In this document: one piece after another, positions 52,540 through 60,794 of the stretch | Position numbering within the stretch: position 1 is the first letter of the stretch | Layout: each line of letters starts with the position of its first letter | Source of the DNA: CAG-411 sp963643465 | Lineage (GTDB): Bacteria; Bacillota; Clostridia; Lachnospirales; Lachnospiraceae | Direction of reading: 5' to 3' | Assembly: GCA_963643465.1 (NCBI GenBank) | Contig: CAVIJT010000004.1 | Location: forward strand, 62,001-126,000 | Length of the DNA stretch: 64,000 nucleotides | Notes under the pieces: generated by a model | The model's input: the letters and a program-made list of their open reading frames with translations, nothing else | What the model was told of the DNA's origin: nothing | Databases searched by the model: none | Position numbers and translations under genes: made by a program

Positions 52540-52568
52540 TTTACAAATAACTGAAACTTTAGTATAAT
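52540..52568 (+). promoter_or_regulatory. Sigma-A type promoter upstream of the tRNA
   Basis: TTTACA at 52540-52545, 17-base spacer, TATAAT at 52563-52568. An 8-bp inverted repeat (AAACTTTA, TAAAGTTT, 52554-52579) spans the -10. It is the nearest good promoter to the tRNA, about 120 bases away. Confidence 0.5.
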
Positions 52569-52693
52569 AATTAAAGTTTTCGTAGTATGATTTTTATGAA
52601 ATATGCTTTTGTATTTTGCAAAGGATAAAGAAAACAGTGGAATATAGTTTCAAAGCTAGATAAACAAGGATACACTGTTTTAAACGTATTTTT

Positions 52694-52766
52694 GCATCTG
52701 TAGCTCAGTGGATAGAGCAATGGCTTCCGAAGCCATGTGCCGGGGGTTCGAGTCCCTTCAGGTGCA
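52694..52766 (+). tRNA. tRNA-Arg (anticodon CCG)
   Basis: Folds as a complete cloverleaf: acceptor GCATCTG with CAGGTGC, anticodon stem ATGGC/GCCAT around loop TTCCGAA, T-loop GGTTCGAGTCC. The anticodon CCG is at 52727-52729 and reads CGG. CCA is not encoded and must be added after transcription. Arg CGG should be a rare codon in this AT-rich genome. Confidence 0.96.
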
Positions 52767-52773
52767 TGTAGTA

Positions 52774-52808
52774 GACAGCTTATCTAGTTAATAGATAGGC
52801 TGTTTTTT
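52774..52808 (+). terminator. Intrinsic terminator after tRNA-Arg
   Basis: ACAGCTTATCT at 52775-52785 pairs with AGATAGGCTGT (one G-T pair), then TTTTTT. Confidence 0.88.
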
Positions 52809-52874
52809 CGATATTGTTTACAATTGTGACAAGTAAACAGTATAGGTTTTCAATACAAAATAAGGAGACTTGAC

Positions 52875-53651
52875 ATGAAGTTTAAGTATAAAAAAATTAT
52901 TCTTATTATTACGATGTGTACCATGTGCATTGGAATGGTGACCATTTCACTTACAACACCTTCTGGTGGAAAGAATGGGAAAAATGGTAACGGGACAAAA
53001 GATAGGGACAATACCTTTGCAGTGATGAGTGAGGATGCAACACTTATGGATGAGGCTGGTTTGTCTGATAAGAGTGAATTAAAAAACAATGATATAGAAG
53101 AGGTAGATGCTCTTGTTACCACATATCTAAAAGGTATGCTTACCTGTGATTTAATCACATTAGGAGATATTGTGACGGATGTGGAGAGCATTGACATTGT
53201 GGATATGCAGGGAAAACAGAAGTTAATTGAGCAATATGAGAATATTGAATGTTATACACTGGATGGACTGCAAGAGGGAGAGTATCTTGTATATTATTAT
53301 AATGAAGTAAAATTTTCTGGAATTGATACAGCAGCACCAGGGCTTAATCGTCTTTACATTGTCACTGAGGACGGCACTTTGAAAATTGCTACAGGGCATT
53401 TGCGACAGGAAGTGCAGGATTTTATTGAAGAGGCAGATCAAAGTGATGAAGTACAGCAAATTATTAATACTGTTAATTACAAGTTAGAGCAGGCAATTAA
53501 TGAGGATGATGGCTTACGACAGTTATATGCTAATTTGAATGGTGGAAGTGACGAAGTGGATACAGAGGCGGAAGAAGATGAAAGTGTGGAGGCAACGGAA
53601 GTGCCACCAACGGATGAGCCTATTGAGGATACGGAAACAGTAAATGAATAG
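52875..53651 (+). CDS. Unknown exported or membrane-anchored acidic protein
   Basis: A 258-residue protein with an N-terminal hydrophobic segment (residues 7-26) that could be a signal peptide or anchor, a Gly/Asn/Lys linker, an acidic central domain (~60-225) and an Asp/Glu/Thr/Pro-rich tail resembling a disordered end. No family is recognised. AAGGAG precedes the ATG. It follows the tRNA terminator and is closed by its own terminator at 53705, so it is probably monocistronic. Confidence 0.7.
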   Translation: MKFKYKKIILIITMCTMCIGMVTISLTTPSGGKNGKNGNGTKDRDNTFAVMSEDATLMDEAGLSDKSELKNNDIEEVDALVTTYLKGMLTCDLITLGDIVTDVESIDIVDMQGKQKLIEQYENIECYTLDGLQEGEYLVYYYNEVKFSGIDTAAPGLNRLYIVTEDGTLKIATGHLRQEVQDFIEEADQSDEVQQIINTVNYKLEQAINEDDGLRQLYANLNGGSDEVDTEAEEDESVEATEVPPTDEPIEDTETVNE

Positions 53652-53704
53652 GATATTTTTGGTGGATACAAGAGTATTCTAAAATATATGGAAACGCAAA
53701 GCAT

Positions 53705-53733
53705 AGCAGGGAGAAATACTTTCCCTGCTTGCT
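53705..53733 (+). terminator. Intrinsic hairpin after the unknown exported protein
   Basis: AGCAGGGA at 53705-53712 pairs with TCCCTGCT at 53722-53729. The T-tract is weak. Repeat copy D begins at once. Confidence 0.7.
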
Positions 53734-53735
53734 GA

Positions 53736-53808
53736 TTATTTACGCAAGTAGTGAGGAAAAGCGAGTGTTTCGGTAATCTGAAAACCTTGCAAAATGTGTT
53801 TTTTTATG
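53736..53808 (-). repeat. Interspersed repeat family 1, copy D
   Basis: TTATTTACGCAAGTAGTGAG, then GGTAATCTGAAAACCTTGC. Its first 20 bases are nearly the reverse complement of the end of copy B, and the whole matches copy A in the same orientation. It lies between a terminator and the rluF-like gene. Confidence 0.75.
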
Positions 53809-53824
53809 CTTATGGAGGAAAACG

Positions 53825-54520
53825 ATGGAAGAAATGCGATTAAATAAATATTTAAGTGAAGTAGGAGTATGTTCCAGACGTGAGGCGGATCGATTTGTAG
53901 AAGCAGGTAGAATAACAGTAGATGGTAAATTGGCAGTTATGGGGCAGAAAGTTACAGGTAGAGAACGAATTGAAATTGACCATAAATCTATAAAAAAAGA
54001 GGAAGAGAAGGTGCTATTAGCGTTTAATAAGCCTCGTGGAATTGTTTGTACTACAAGTAAGAAGGACAAGGATAATATTGTGGATTTTATTAACTATGGA
54101 AAACGAATTTATCCCATTGGAAGATTAGATAAAGATTCCGAAGGTTTGATTTTACTTACCAACCAAGGAGAATTGGTGGATAAAATCCTGCGTGGGAGTA
54201 ATTTTCATGAAAAAGAGTATATTGTTACTGTAAATAAAAAAATTACGCCGGAATTTTTGCGAGCTATGGGTTCTGGTGTGCCAATCTTAGATACGGTTAC
54301 AAGACCTTGTGAGATTGAGCAGATTGGACCAAAAACGTTTCGGATTATTTTAACACAGGGATTAAACCGACAGATTCGACGAATGTGTGAATATTTTGAC
54401 TATCGGGTACTGGAACTTACCAGAGTGCGAGTGATGAATATACGATTGGGAAGACTAAAGTCCGGAACATATCGAAAAGTGGCAGGTAAAGAATTGGAAG
54501 AGTTGATGGATTTGTTATAA
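53825..54520 (+). CDS. rluF: Pseudouridine synthase, RluB/RluF type
   Basis: A 231-residue enzyme converting uridine to pseudouridine in 23S rRNA. It has an N-terminal S4 RNA-binding domain (MRLNKYLSEVGVCSRREADR), the catalytic motif YPIGRLDKDSEGLILLTNQG with Asp, and GLNRQIRRMCEYFDY. The last motif resembles RluF more than RluB, so the target could be U2604 and/or U2605-type positions; this is inference. GGAGG six bases before the ATG. Confidence 0.88.
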   Translation: MEEMRLNKYLSEVGVCSRREADRFVEAGRITVDGKLAVMGQKVTGRERIEIDHKSIKKEEEKVLLAFNKPRGIVCTTSKKDKDNIVDFINYGKRIYPIGRLDKDSEGLILLTNQGELVDKILRGSNFHEKEYIVTVNKKITPEFLRAMGSGVPILDTVTRPCEIEQIGPKTFRIILTQGLNRQIRRMCEYFDYRVLELTRVRVMNIRLGRLKSGTYRKVAGKELEELMDLL

Positions 54521-54548
54521 GGATAACAATAATAGGGAGGATAACGAA

Positions 54549-56510
54549 TTGGAGAATCAAAAAAGAATCAAAGAATTGGTAGAGCTTTTAAATCGTGCAT
54601 CCAAAGCATATTATCAAGATGCAGAAGAGATTATGAGCAACTACGAGTACGATAAACTCTATGATGAGTTGGTTGCATTAGAAGAGAAAGAGGGAATTAT
54701 TCTTTCCAATAGTCCAACACAGAATGTAGGATATCAGGTACTTAGTGAACTTCCAAAAGAAGAACATCCGGCAAGAATGTTATCTTTAGACAAGACAAAG
54801 GAAGTAGCAGCATTAGAAACATGGATAGGAGAGAAAAAGGGGATTCTTTCTTGGAAAATGGATGGACTTACTATTGTGCTTACTTATGAAAATGGCGAAT
54901 TGGTAAAGGCGGTTACCAGAGGAAATGGCGAAGTAGGAGAAGTAGTTACGAACAATGTGCGGGTGTTTAAAAATGTTCCTCTAAAGATTGGATTCAAGGG
55001 ACGATTGATTCTAAGAGGAGAAGCGGTTATTAAATATTCAGATTTTGAAGCGTTGAATGAAACGATAACAGACGTGTCTGCAAAATATAAAAATCCAAGA
55101 AATCTATGCAGTGGTTCGGTAAGACAGTTAAATAATGAAATTACTGCAAAGAGAAATGTATATTTTATGGCATTTGCTTTAGTATCCTGTGAGGGGGAAG
55201 ATGCGCCGGATTTTGAAAATAGCAGGGAAAAGCAGTTTGCATGGCTTGAAGGACAAGGGTTTCAAGTGGTAGAACGAAAAGTAGTCACCAGAAAAAATAT
55301 GGCAGATATGGTGCAGTGGTTTTCTGATACCATTTCTCATAATGATTTTCCTTCAGATGGTTTGGTATTGTTGTATGATGATATTGCTTATGGAAGAAGT
55401 CTTGGAACTACAGCGAAGTTTCCAAGAGATGCCATTGCTTTTAAATGGGCAGATGAAACGGCTGTAACAAAGTTAGTAGATGTGGAATGGAGTGCTTCAA
55501 GAACTGGATTGATTAATCCGGTGGCAATATTTGATTCTGTGGAACTTGAGGGGACCACTGTTAGTCGGGCGAGCCTTCACAATATTAGTATCATTGAAAG
55601 TCTTGAACTTGGAATTGGAGATGAGATTTCTGTGTATAAGGCAAATATGATCATTCCTCAGGTTGCAGAAAACCATACAAAAAGTGGGGATTTACCAATT
55701 CCATCTGTATGTCCGGTATGTGGAAAAACGACTACTATTGAGCGAGAAAATGATGTGAAAGTCCTTAAATGTAAGAATGCGCAGTGTTTGGCAAAAAGAA
55801 TAAAAATGTTTACCCATTTTATGAGTCGGGACGCTATGAATATGGAAGGTTTGTCTGAGGCTACCGTTGAGAAAATGATTGGGCAGGGCATTATTAAAGA
55901 GTTAGCAGATTTGTACCATTTAGAAGCTCATCGGGAAGAAATTATAAACATGGAAGGCTTTGGAGAAAAATCCTTTGCGAATATGATTGCCTCCATTGAG
56001 CGAGCAAGAACAGTTACATTGGCAAAATTTATATATAGCTTAGGAATTGCGAATATTGGTTTGTCCAATGCAAAATTAATTTGTAAGGCATATAACAATG
56101 AGGTAGATGCAGTTCTTCATGCTACAGTAGAAGAATTGGTGGAGATTGATGGTATTGGACAAGTAATCGCTGAGGCATTTGTTTCCTTTATGGCTCAGGA
56201 ACAAAATAAAATTATGATTGATGATTTGCGAAAAGAGATTCAATTTGAAGACAGTCAAAAGGAAGAGACTAGCGCAACTATGGATGGGGTAACTTTTGTG
56301 ATTACCGGTTCCGTAGAAAAGTTTAAAAACCGAAAAGAAATGCAGCAATTTATTGAGGAACATGGAGGAAAAGTAACAGGAAGCGTTACTTCTAAAACAA
56401 ATTTTTTGATTAACAATGATAATACATCCAGTTCTTCAAAAAACAAAAAAGCCAAGGAATTAGGGATTCCAATCCTTACAGAAGAAGAGTTTTTGGTGCG
56501 GTTTAGTTGA
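54549..56510 (+). CDS. ligA: NAD-dependent DNA ligase
   Basis: A 653-residue ligase joining nicked DNA with NAD. Domains: Ia (~1-70), adenylation with the lysine in SWKMDGLT and TRGNGEVGEVVT (the usual RGDG reads RGNG), OB fold (SRASLHNISIIE), zinc finger (CPVCGKTTTIERENDVKVLKC), HhH domain and a C-terminal BRCT (~575-653). The TTG start at 54549 follows GGGAGG by eight bases. Complete length for a clostridial LigA. Confidence 0.95.
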   Translation: MENQKRIKELVELLNRASKAYYQDAEEIMSNYEYDKLYDELVALEEKEGIILSNSPTQNVGYQVLSELPKEEHPARMLSLDKTKEVAALETWIGEKKGILSWKMDGLTIVLTYENGELVKAVTRGNGEVGEVVTNNVRVFKNVPLKIGFKGRLILRGEAVIKYSDFEALNETITDVSAKYKNPRNLCSGSVRQLNNEITAKRNVYFMAFALVSCEGEDAPDFENSREKQFAWLEGQGFQVVERKVVTRKNMADMVQWFSDTISHNDFPSDGLVLLYDDIAYGRSLGTTAKFPRDAIAFKWADETAVTKLVDVEWSASRTGLINPVAIFDSVELEGTTVSRASLHNISIIESLELGIGDEISVYKANMIIPQVAENHTKSGDLPIPSVCPVCGKTTTIERENDVKVLKCKNAQCLAKRIKMFTHFMSRDAMNMEGLSEATVEKMIGQGIIKELADLYHLEAHREEIINMEGFGEKSFANMIASIERARTVTLAKFIYSLGIANIGLSNAKLICKAYNNEVDAVLHATVEELVEIDGIGQVIAEAFVSFMAQEQNKIMIDDLRKEIQFEDSQKEETSATMDGVTFVITGSVEKFKNRKEMQQFIEEHGGKVTGSVTSKTNFLINNDNTSSSSKNKKAKELGIPILTEEEFLVRFS

Positions 56511-56567
56511 TTTTTGTAACGTGACATGGTATGATAAAGTAGATGTAATTATAAAGGCGGTGGTAGA

Positions 56568-57476
56568 ATGCCTATTAAAGTGCAGAACAATCTTCCAGCA
56601 AAGAAAATATTAGAGAACGAGAATATTTTTGTGATGGATGAGAATCGGGCGATTGAGCAAGAGATACGCCCGCTGCAGATTGCAATTTTGAATTTAATGC
56701 CCTTAAAAGAGGCAACAGAAGTACAGTTATTGAGAAGTTTATCAAATACACCTTTGCAGGTTGATTTAACCTTTTTGACAACGGCAAGTTATGTGGGAAC
56801 AAACACAGCAGCCAGTCATTTGGATAAATTTTATCAGACCTTTGATGACGTGAAAGAGAAGCGTTTTGATGGTTTGGTAATCACAGGTGCGCCAGTGGAG
56901 CGACTTGCATTTGAAGATATAGATTATTGGGAAGAACTTACGAATATTATGGAATGGTCCAAAACGGCAGTTACTTCTACCTTGCATATATGCTGGGGGG
57001 CACAGGCAGGGTTGTATTATCATTTTGGATTGGAAAAGAGAGCGTTGCCAAAGAAAATTTCTGGCATATATTCTCATAGGGTTCTTAATCGAAAGAATCC
57101 TTTGGTCAGAGGGTTTGACGATGTGTTTATGGCACCACATTCCAGATATACGGACGTTTCTTTAGAAGAGATTCATAACACAGAAGGGCTTACCGTTCTT
57201 GCCGAATCAGAAGAAGTAGGAGCTTTTTTGATTATGGCAGAGGAGGGAAAGCAAATTTTTGTGTTAGGACATCCAGAATATGACCGTTTAACTTTGGATG
57301 AGGAATATAAAAGGGATTTAGGTAAGGGATTAGAGGTAGAGATACCGAAGAATTATTATCCAGATGATGATCCATCTAAGAAACCATTGCTTACATGGCG
57401 CGCACACGCTAATGCTATGTATACAAATTGGTTGAATTATTTTGTTTATCAGGTCACTCCTTATGACTTATCTTAA
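56568..57476 (+). CDS. metA: Homoserine O-acetyltransferase, MetA type
   Basis: First step of methionine synthesis from homoserine. The 302-residue protein has the nucleophile Cys142 (LHICWGAQAG) and the His235/Glu237 pair (LGHPEYDR). Residue 111 is Glu (TGAPVERL); in this family Glu111 favours acetyl-CoA while Gly favours succinyl-CoA, so the product is probably O-acetylhomoserine. GGCGGTGG precedes the ATG. It lies 57 bases after ligA. No SAM riboswitch was seen in the short upstream gap. Confidence 0.93.
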   Translation: MPIKVQNNLPAKKILENENIFVMDENRAIEQEIRPLQIAILNLMPLKEATEVQLLRSLSNTPLQVDLTFLTTASYVGTNTAASHLDKFYQTFDDVKEKRFDGLVITGAPVERLAFEDIDYWEELTNIMEWSKTAVTSTLHICWGAQAGLYYHFGLEKRALPKKISGIYSHRVLNRKNPLVRGFDDVFMAPHSRYTDVSLEEIHNTEGLTVLAESEEVGAFLIMAEEGKQIFVLGHPEYDRLTLDEEYKRDLGKGLEVEIPKNYYPDDDPSKKPLLTWRAHANAMYTNWLNYFVYQVTPYDLS

Positions 57477-57569
57477 GAGAAGGTAAGGCGGTTTGTTATA
57501 TTAGTTAGTGAGTGAAGATGAATAGGGGAATACATCAGAAGGGGAGCAGTATAAGGAGGAGGGATAACC

Positions 57570-58637
57570 ATGGTTCTTTTGGATAGCGACATAGGTCTTT
57601 CTATTGCGGAATTTTTTGAAAAATATCAGCAAATAGGTATTATGCTTGTAGGCTGTATTATGATTGTTGCTTTGGTTATTATTTTTATTTCATTTCGTAT
57701 GAAGATGCGTAGTCAGGAGAAGATGATTAATCAGGTTAAATTGCAGGAGAAACGCTATAAGATTTTAGCAGAGATTTCTAATGATATTCTATTTGACTAC
57801 GATATTTTTTCAGATGAGATGTCATATTCTGAAAAGTACACTGAAAACTTTGGAAGAAAATGTAAGATTGAGCGGTATGCAGAATTAAAAGAGGAGTTGC
57901 AGTATGTCTATAAAGAAGATGTAGCTCGTTTTGAGCATTTTTGCAAATTGCTTGGTGGAGAAAAGCAGAAATTTGATGAGGAATATCGAATGAAACGTTC
58001 CTCAGGAGATTTTGTCTGGTGTTATGTTTGTGGACAAACTCTTTATGATGATAACAATAATCCAGTTGCAGTTGTTGGAAAACTTACCAATGTAGATATG
58101 CAGAAGCGTGAGATGGAAAAGCTACAGTTTAAAGCAGAAATTGATGCTATGACAAATATCTACAATAAAGTTGCTACTAGAGAGAGAATTAACACATTTA
58201 TCAATAATAGCAGAAAGCAGGATAAGCATGCTTTATTGATTGTAGATATGGATAACTTTAAGAAAATCAATGATACCTTTGGCCATTTGAAAGGTGATGA
58301 GGTATTAAAAGATGGTGTGGGACATTTAAAGAGTATGTTCCGTGGGGATGACATTATCGGAAGAATTGGTGGAGATGAATTTGTTGTATTTATGAGCAAC
58401 GTTACTTCTAGAGAAGATATTGTCAATAAAGCTAAGAGTATTGGAAAAGCATTCCGAAGAACTTATAGTGACGATGCCAATGAGGTTATTGTATCGGCAA
58501 GTATTGGTATTTCTATTTATCCTATGGATGGTGGAGATTACGAAGAATTGTTGGATAAGTCAGATAAAGCATTGTATGAAGTAAAGAAGAATGGAAAGAA
58601 TGGATTTTGCTTCTATCATGAAGAAAAAACGGAATAG
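57570..58637 (+). CDS. Membrane diguanylate cyclase with PAS domain
   Basis: A 355-residue protein: one membrane span (~22-46), a PAS domain (~60-180) and a GGDEF domain. The domain looks active: VDMDNFKKINDTFGHLKGDE keeps the metal and guanine ligands, and RIGGDEF the signature. RGDD five residues earlier is the RxxD product-inhibition site. It should make c-di-GMP from two GTP in response to a cytoplasmic signal. AGGAGG precedes the ATG. Monocistronic. Confidence 0.93.
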   Translation: MVLLDSDIGLSIAEFFEKYQQIGIMLVGCIMIVALVIIFISFRMKMRSQEKMINQVKLQEKRYKILAEISNDILFDYDIFSDEMSYSEKYTENFGRKCKIERYAELKEELQYVYKEDVARFEHFCKLLGGEKQKFDEEYRMKRSSGDFVWCYVCGQTLYDDNNNPVAVVGKLTNVDMQKREMEKLQFKAEIDAMTNIYNKVATRERINTFINNSRKQDKHALLIVDMDNFKKINDTFGHLKGDEVLKDGVGHLKSMFRGDDIIGRIGGDEFVVFMSNVTSREDIVNKAKSIGKAFRRTYSDDANEVIVSASIGISIYPMDGGDYEELLDKSDKALYEVKKNGKNGFCFYHEEKTE

Positions 58638-58684
58638 AGAATGCTTTCTTTGAAACAAGAGAATAGTTAGTCTTAATGGACTGT

Positions 58685-58717
58685 AAAAAACAGCTACGGA
58701 TTGTAGCTGTTTTTTTG
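58685..58717 (+). terminator. Bidirectional terminator
   Basis: AAAAAACAGCTAC on one side and GTAGCTGTTTTTTT on the other form a stem with A- and T-tracts, serving both the + strand cyclase and the - strand flippase. Confidence 0.9.
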
Positions 58718-58788
58718 ATCTATAGGATTAGAATGTCAAAAGCCCTCTGTGCAGGATGCGCACGCTTTGTTTTAGTAATTTACTGGAT
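58718..58788 (+). repeat. Interspersed repeat family 3, copy 3
   Basis: GATCTATAGG directly after the T-tract matches GCTCTATAGG at 4237, and AAAAGCCCTCTGTGCAGGAT continuing GCGCAC matches 4278 onward. It lies between the terminator and the flippase stop codon. Confidence 0.55.
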
Positions 58789-60108
58789 TTAAAAAGCCGA
58801 AGACTTTTTGCTGAGAACGGCAAGGGAAAGTGCTTGGAAAAGGGTGTAGCAAAATTCGCTGAGAAGCATGGCAAAAAAGTAGCCGGCAATTCCAATGTTT
58901 GGAATAAAAAGGAAAAACAGAGCAATGCGCAACAAAAGGGAGAAGGTGGTGTTTCGGAAGGTAAGCTGTGTTTTTCCAAGACCATTTAGAATACTGGAGA
59001 ACATAGCATTTAAGTAAAGCATTGGGCAAATCCATGCCAGATTTCTTAGATAAATACCACACAATTCATTGTGAAACAGGAGAATACCAAGAAATTTTCC
59101 TGTAAACAAAAAAAATAAACTGGCGCATAAGCCTGTAAGCAGACTTCCAGAAACAGAAAGGGAGACTGCTTTTTTTATGTATGTAGTGTCTTGTTCGCTT
59201 TTCGCTCTGGAAATAGAGGGCAGTAATAAAACGGACAAGGAATTAAACAAGGTAGAAGGAAATAAAAGTAACGGGAGTGTCATACCTGTCAAAATACCAT
59301 AGATGCTCAATGCTTCTTTGCTGGAAAATCCATGTGTACAGAGAAGCTGTGGAATCAGTATATTCTCCATGGCATGGAGAAAACTGACAACTAAGTGAGT
59401 TGCAGTTAGTGGCAGGGTAAAAGAAAGTAATTTAGAATAAAGGGTTTTGGCTGGTTCCGAATAGGAGGTAGTTTTATGGGAAGAATTCTTATGTAGAATG
59501 GTATAAAAATTGTAAAGCATGGCAGTAATTTCACCAATGGCAATTGAAAATATGGCAATTTCACAGGTGAATGATGTATGTGATTTTTGAAAGAAAAATA
59601 AAACAATCAAACTGAATAAAATTCGGCTCATTTGCTCAATGAATTGTGCAATGGCAGGGTGTTTCGTTTGCGTCTGTCCAAAATAGAAACCGTTGATACA
59701 AGCTGAAATTGCACATGCAGGAAATGTAAAACTTAAAAACTGTAGGGAATCGGCACAGCGAGGTTCTTTTAAAAAAGTAATGGCAATTTGTTCTGGGAAG
59801 AAAAATAGAACCAAAGAACAAAGCAGAGCAATTCCAGTAGAAAGAAGCATACCACAATATAGAGTTTTTCTATGATTATAAGTGTCGGTGGTCTTTTGCT
59901 CGGAAACTACTTTAGAGATGGCAGTTTGCATTCCAGAACCATATAAGGTAAAACAAATGTTGTATATAGGAAATACTAACTGATACACCCCAAGCATTTC
60001 GCTGCCTAAAAGATTAGAGAGCAGCAATTTATACAGAAAGCCCAGAAAACGGGTGGCAAAGCCTGCAATGGTAAGAATGAAAGTACCTTTTATTAATTTA
60101 GATTTCAA
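58789..60108 (-). CDS. MOP-superfamily flippase (SpoVB-like)
   Basis: A 439-residue polytopic membrane protein with about 12 spans. The N-terminus (GTFILTIAGFATRFLGFLYK, then GVYQLVFPIYNICFTLYGSG) and LPSISRAKSEQD segment are typical of SpoVB-type exporters of the MOP family, thought to move lipid-linked precursors in spore cortex synthesis. It is about 80 residues shorter than SpoVB of Bacillus. It converges on the diguanylate cyclase and diverges from iscR. Paralogous to the 17880-19541 protein. Confidence 0.85.
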   Translation of the reverse strand: MKSKLIKGTFILTIAGFATRFLGFLYKLLLSNLLGSEMLGVYQLVFPIYNICFTLYGSGMQTAISKVVSEQKTTDTYNHRKTLYCGMLLSTGIALLCSLVLFFFPEQIAITFLKEPRCADSLQFLSFTFPACAISACINGFYFGQTQTKHPAIAQFIEQMSRILFSLIVLFFFQKSHTSFTCEIAIFSIAIGEITAMLYNFYTILHKNSSHKTTSYSEPAKTLYSKLLSFTLPLTATHLVVSFLHAMENILIPQLLCTHGFSSKEALSIYGILTGMTLPLLLFPSTLFNSLSVLLLPSISRAKSEQDTTYIKKAVSLSVSGSLLTGLCASLFFLFTGKFLGILLFHNELCGIYLRNLAWICPMLYLNAMFSSILNGLGKTQLTFRNTTFSLLLRIALFFLFIPNIGIAGYFFAMLLSEFCYTLFQALSLAVLSKKSSAF

Positions 60109-60211
60109 ATAGAATACACCACCGAAAAAAACATTAATATATTGTATTAGGAGAAGAAAAAATGTATGACAGAAGGATAGTGAAGGAATTACTTTGTTCC
60201 AGATAAAAATC

Positions 60212-60240
60212 TTGACATATGAGGGAGGAAGTGATAGGAT
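60212..60240 (+). promoter_or_regulatory. Promoter of the iscR-iscS-iscU-mnmA block
   Basis: Perfect TTGACA at 60212-60217, 17-base spacer, TAGGAT at 60235-60240. Downstream, AATCGGAATT and AGTCGGATTT (about 60264-60294) form a direct repeat that could be a regulator site, possibly for IscR itself. Confidence 0.55.
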
Positions 60241-60310
60241 ATAAAAAAATAAAACATACTAAAATAATCGGAATTAAAAAAGTCGGATTTAGAATAAGAA
60301 GAAAGGTTGG

Positions 60311-60748
60311 ATGGAAGTGAAACTTTCTACCAAAGGAAGATATGGATTGCGTGCGGCAGTAGATTTGGCTATGCACAGCGGAGAGACAGTTGCGTTGAGT
60401 GCAATTGCAGAAAGACAAAAGATAACCGTTAGTTATTTGGAGCAGATTATTCCTAAATTGAGGAAGGTAGGAATTGTCAATAGTGTGCGAGGAGCACAGG
60501 GTGGATATACACTTGCAAAGTCTCCAGAGGAAATTTCAGTAGGAGATGTGTTACGGGCATTAGAAGGCAATTTAAGTCCAGTAGATTGTAAAGAATTGCA
60601 GGACAGCAATAGTTGTGTGGGTTCGGATTCCTGTATCACAAAGTATGTGTGGATGCGTATTAGTGCCAGCATCAATGATACGGTGGATCATATGATGCTC
60701 TCTGAATTAGTTGCAGAAGGAAAACGTCTGCAAGAGAACCGAGAGTAG
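60311..60748 (+). CDS. iscR: Rrf2 family regulator, IscR type
   Basis: A 145-residue winged-helix regulator starting KLSTKGRYGLRAAVDLA. The three cysteines that hold a [2Fe-2S] cluster are present, with spacing Cys-x8-Cys-x5-Cys (CKELQDSNSCVGSDSC). It senses Fe-S status and controls the downstream iscS and iscU. The ATG at 60311 has AAGAAAGG before it; GTG 60317 is an alternative. Confidence 0.9.
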   Translation: MEVKLSTKGRYGLRAAVDLAMHSGETVALSAIAERQKITVSYLEQIIPKLRKVGIVNSVRGAQGGYTLAKSPEEISVGDVLRALEGNLSPVDCKELQDSNSCVGSDSCITKYVWMRISASINDTVDHMMLSELVAEGKRLQENRE

Positions 60749-60794
60749 ATAATATTTCGCATAAAGCGAATAAGTGAGAAGAGGAGATGAAGGT

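Noticed and set aside
54549..56510. LigA as an inactive paralogue because of RGNG instead of RGDG
   Set aside because: The adenylation lysine, zinc finger, HhH and BRCT domains are intact and the variation is conservative, so I treat it as the functional ligase.
58756..58989. 77-codon + frame inside the flippase 3' end
   Set aside because: Antisense to the flippase, no ribosome binding site, Lys/Gly/Glu-rich by mirror composition.
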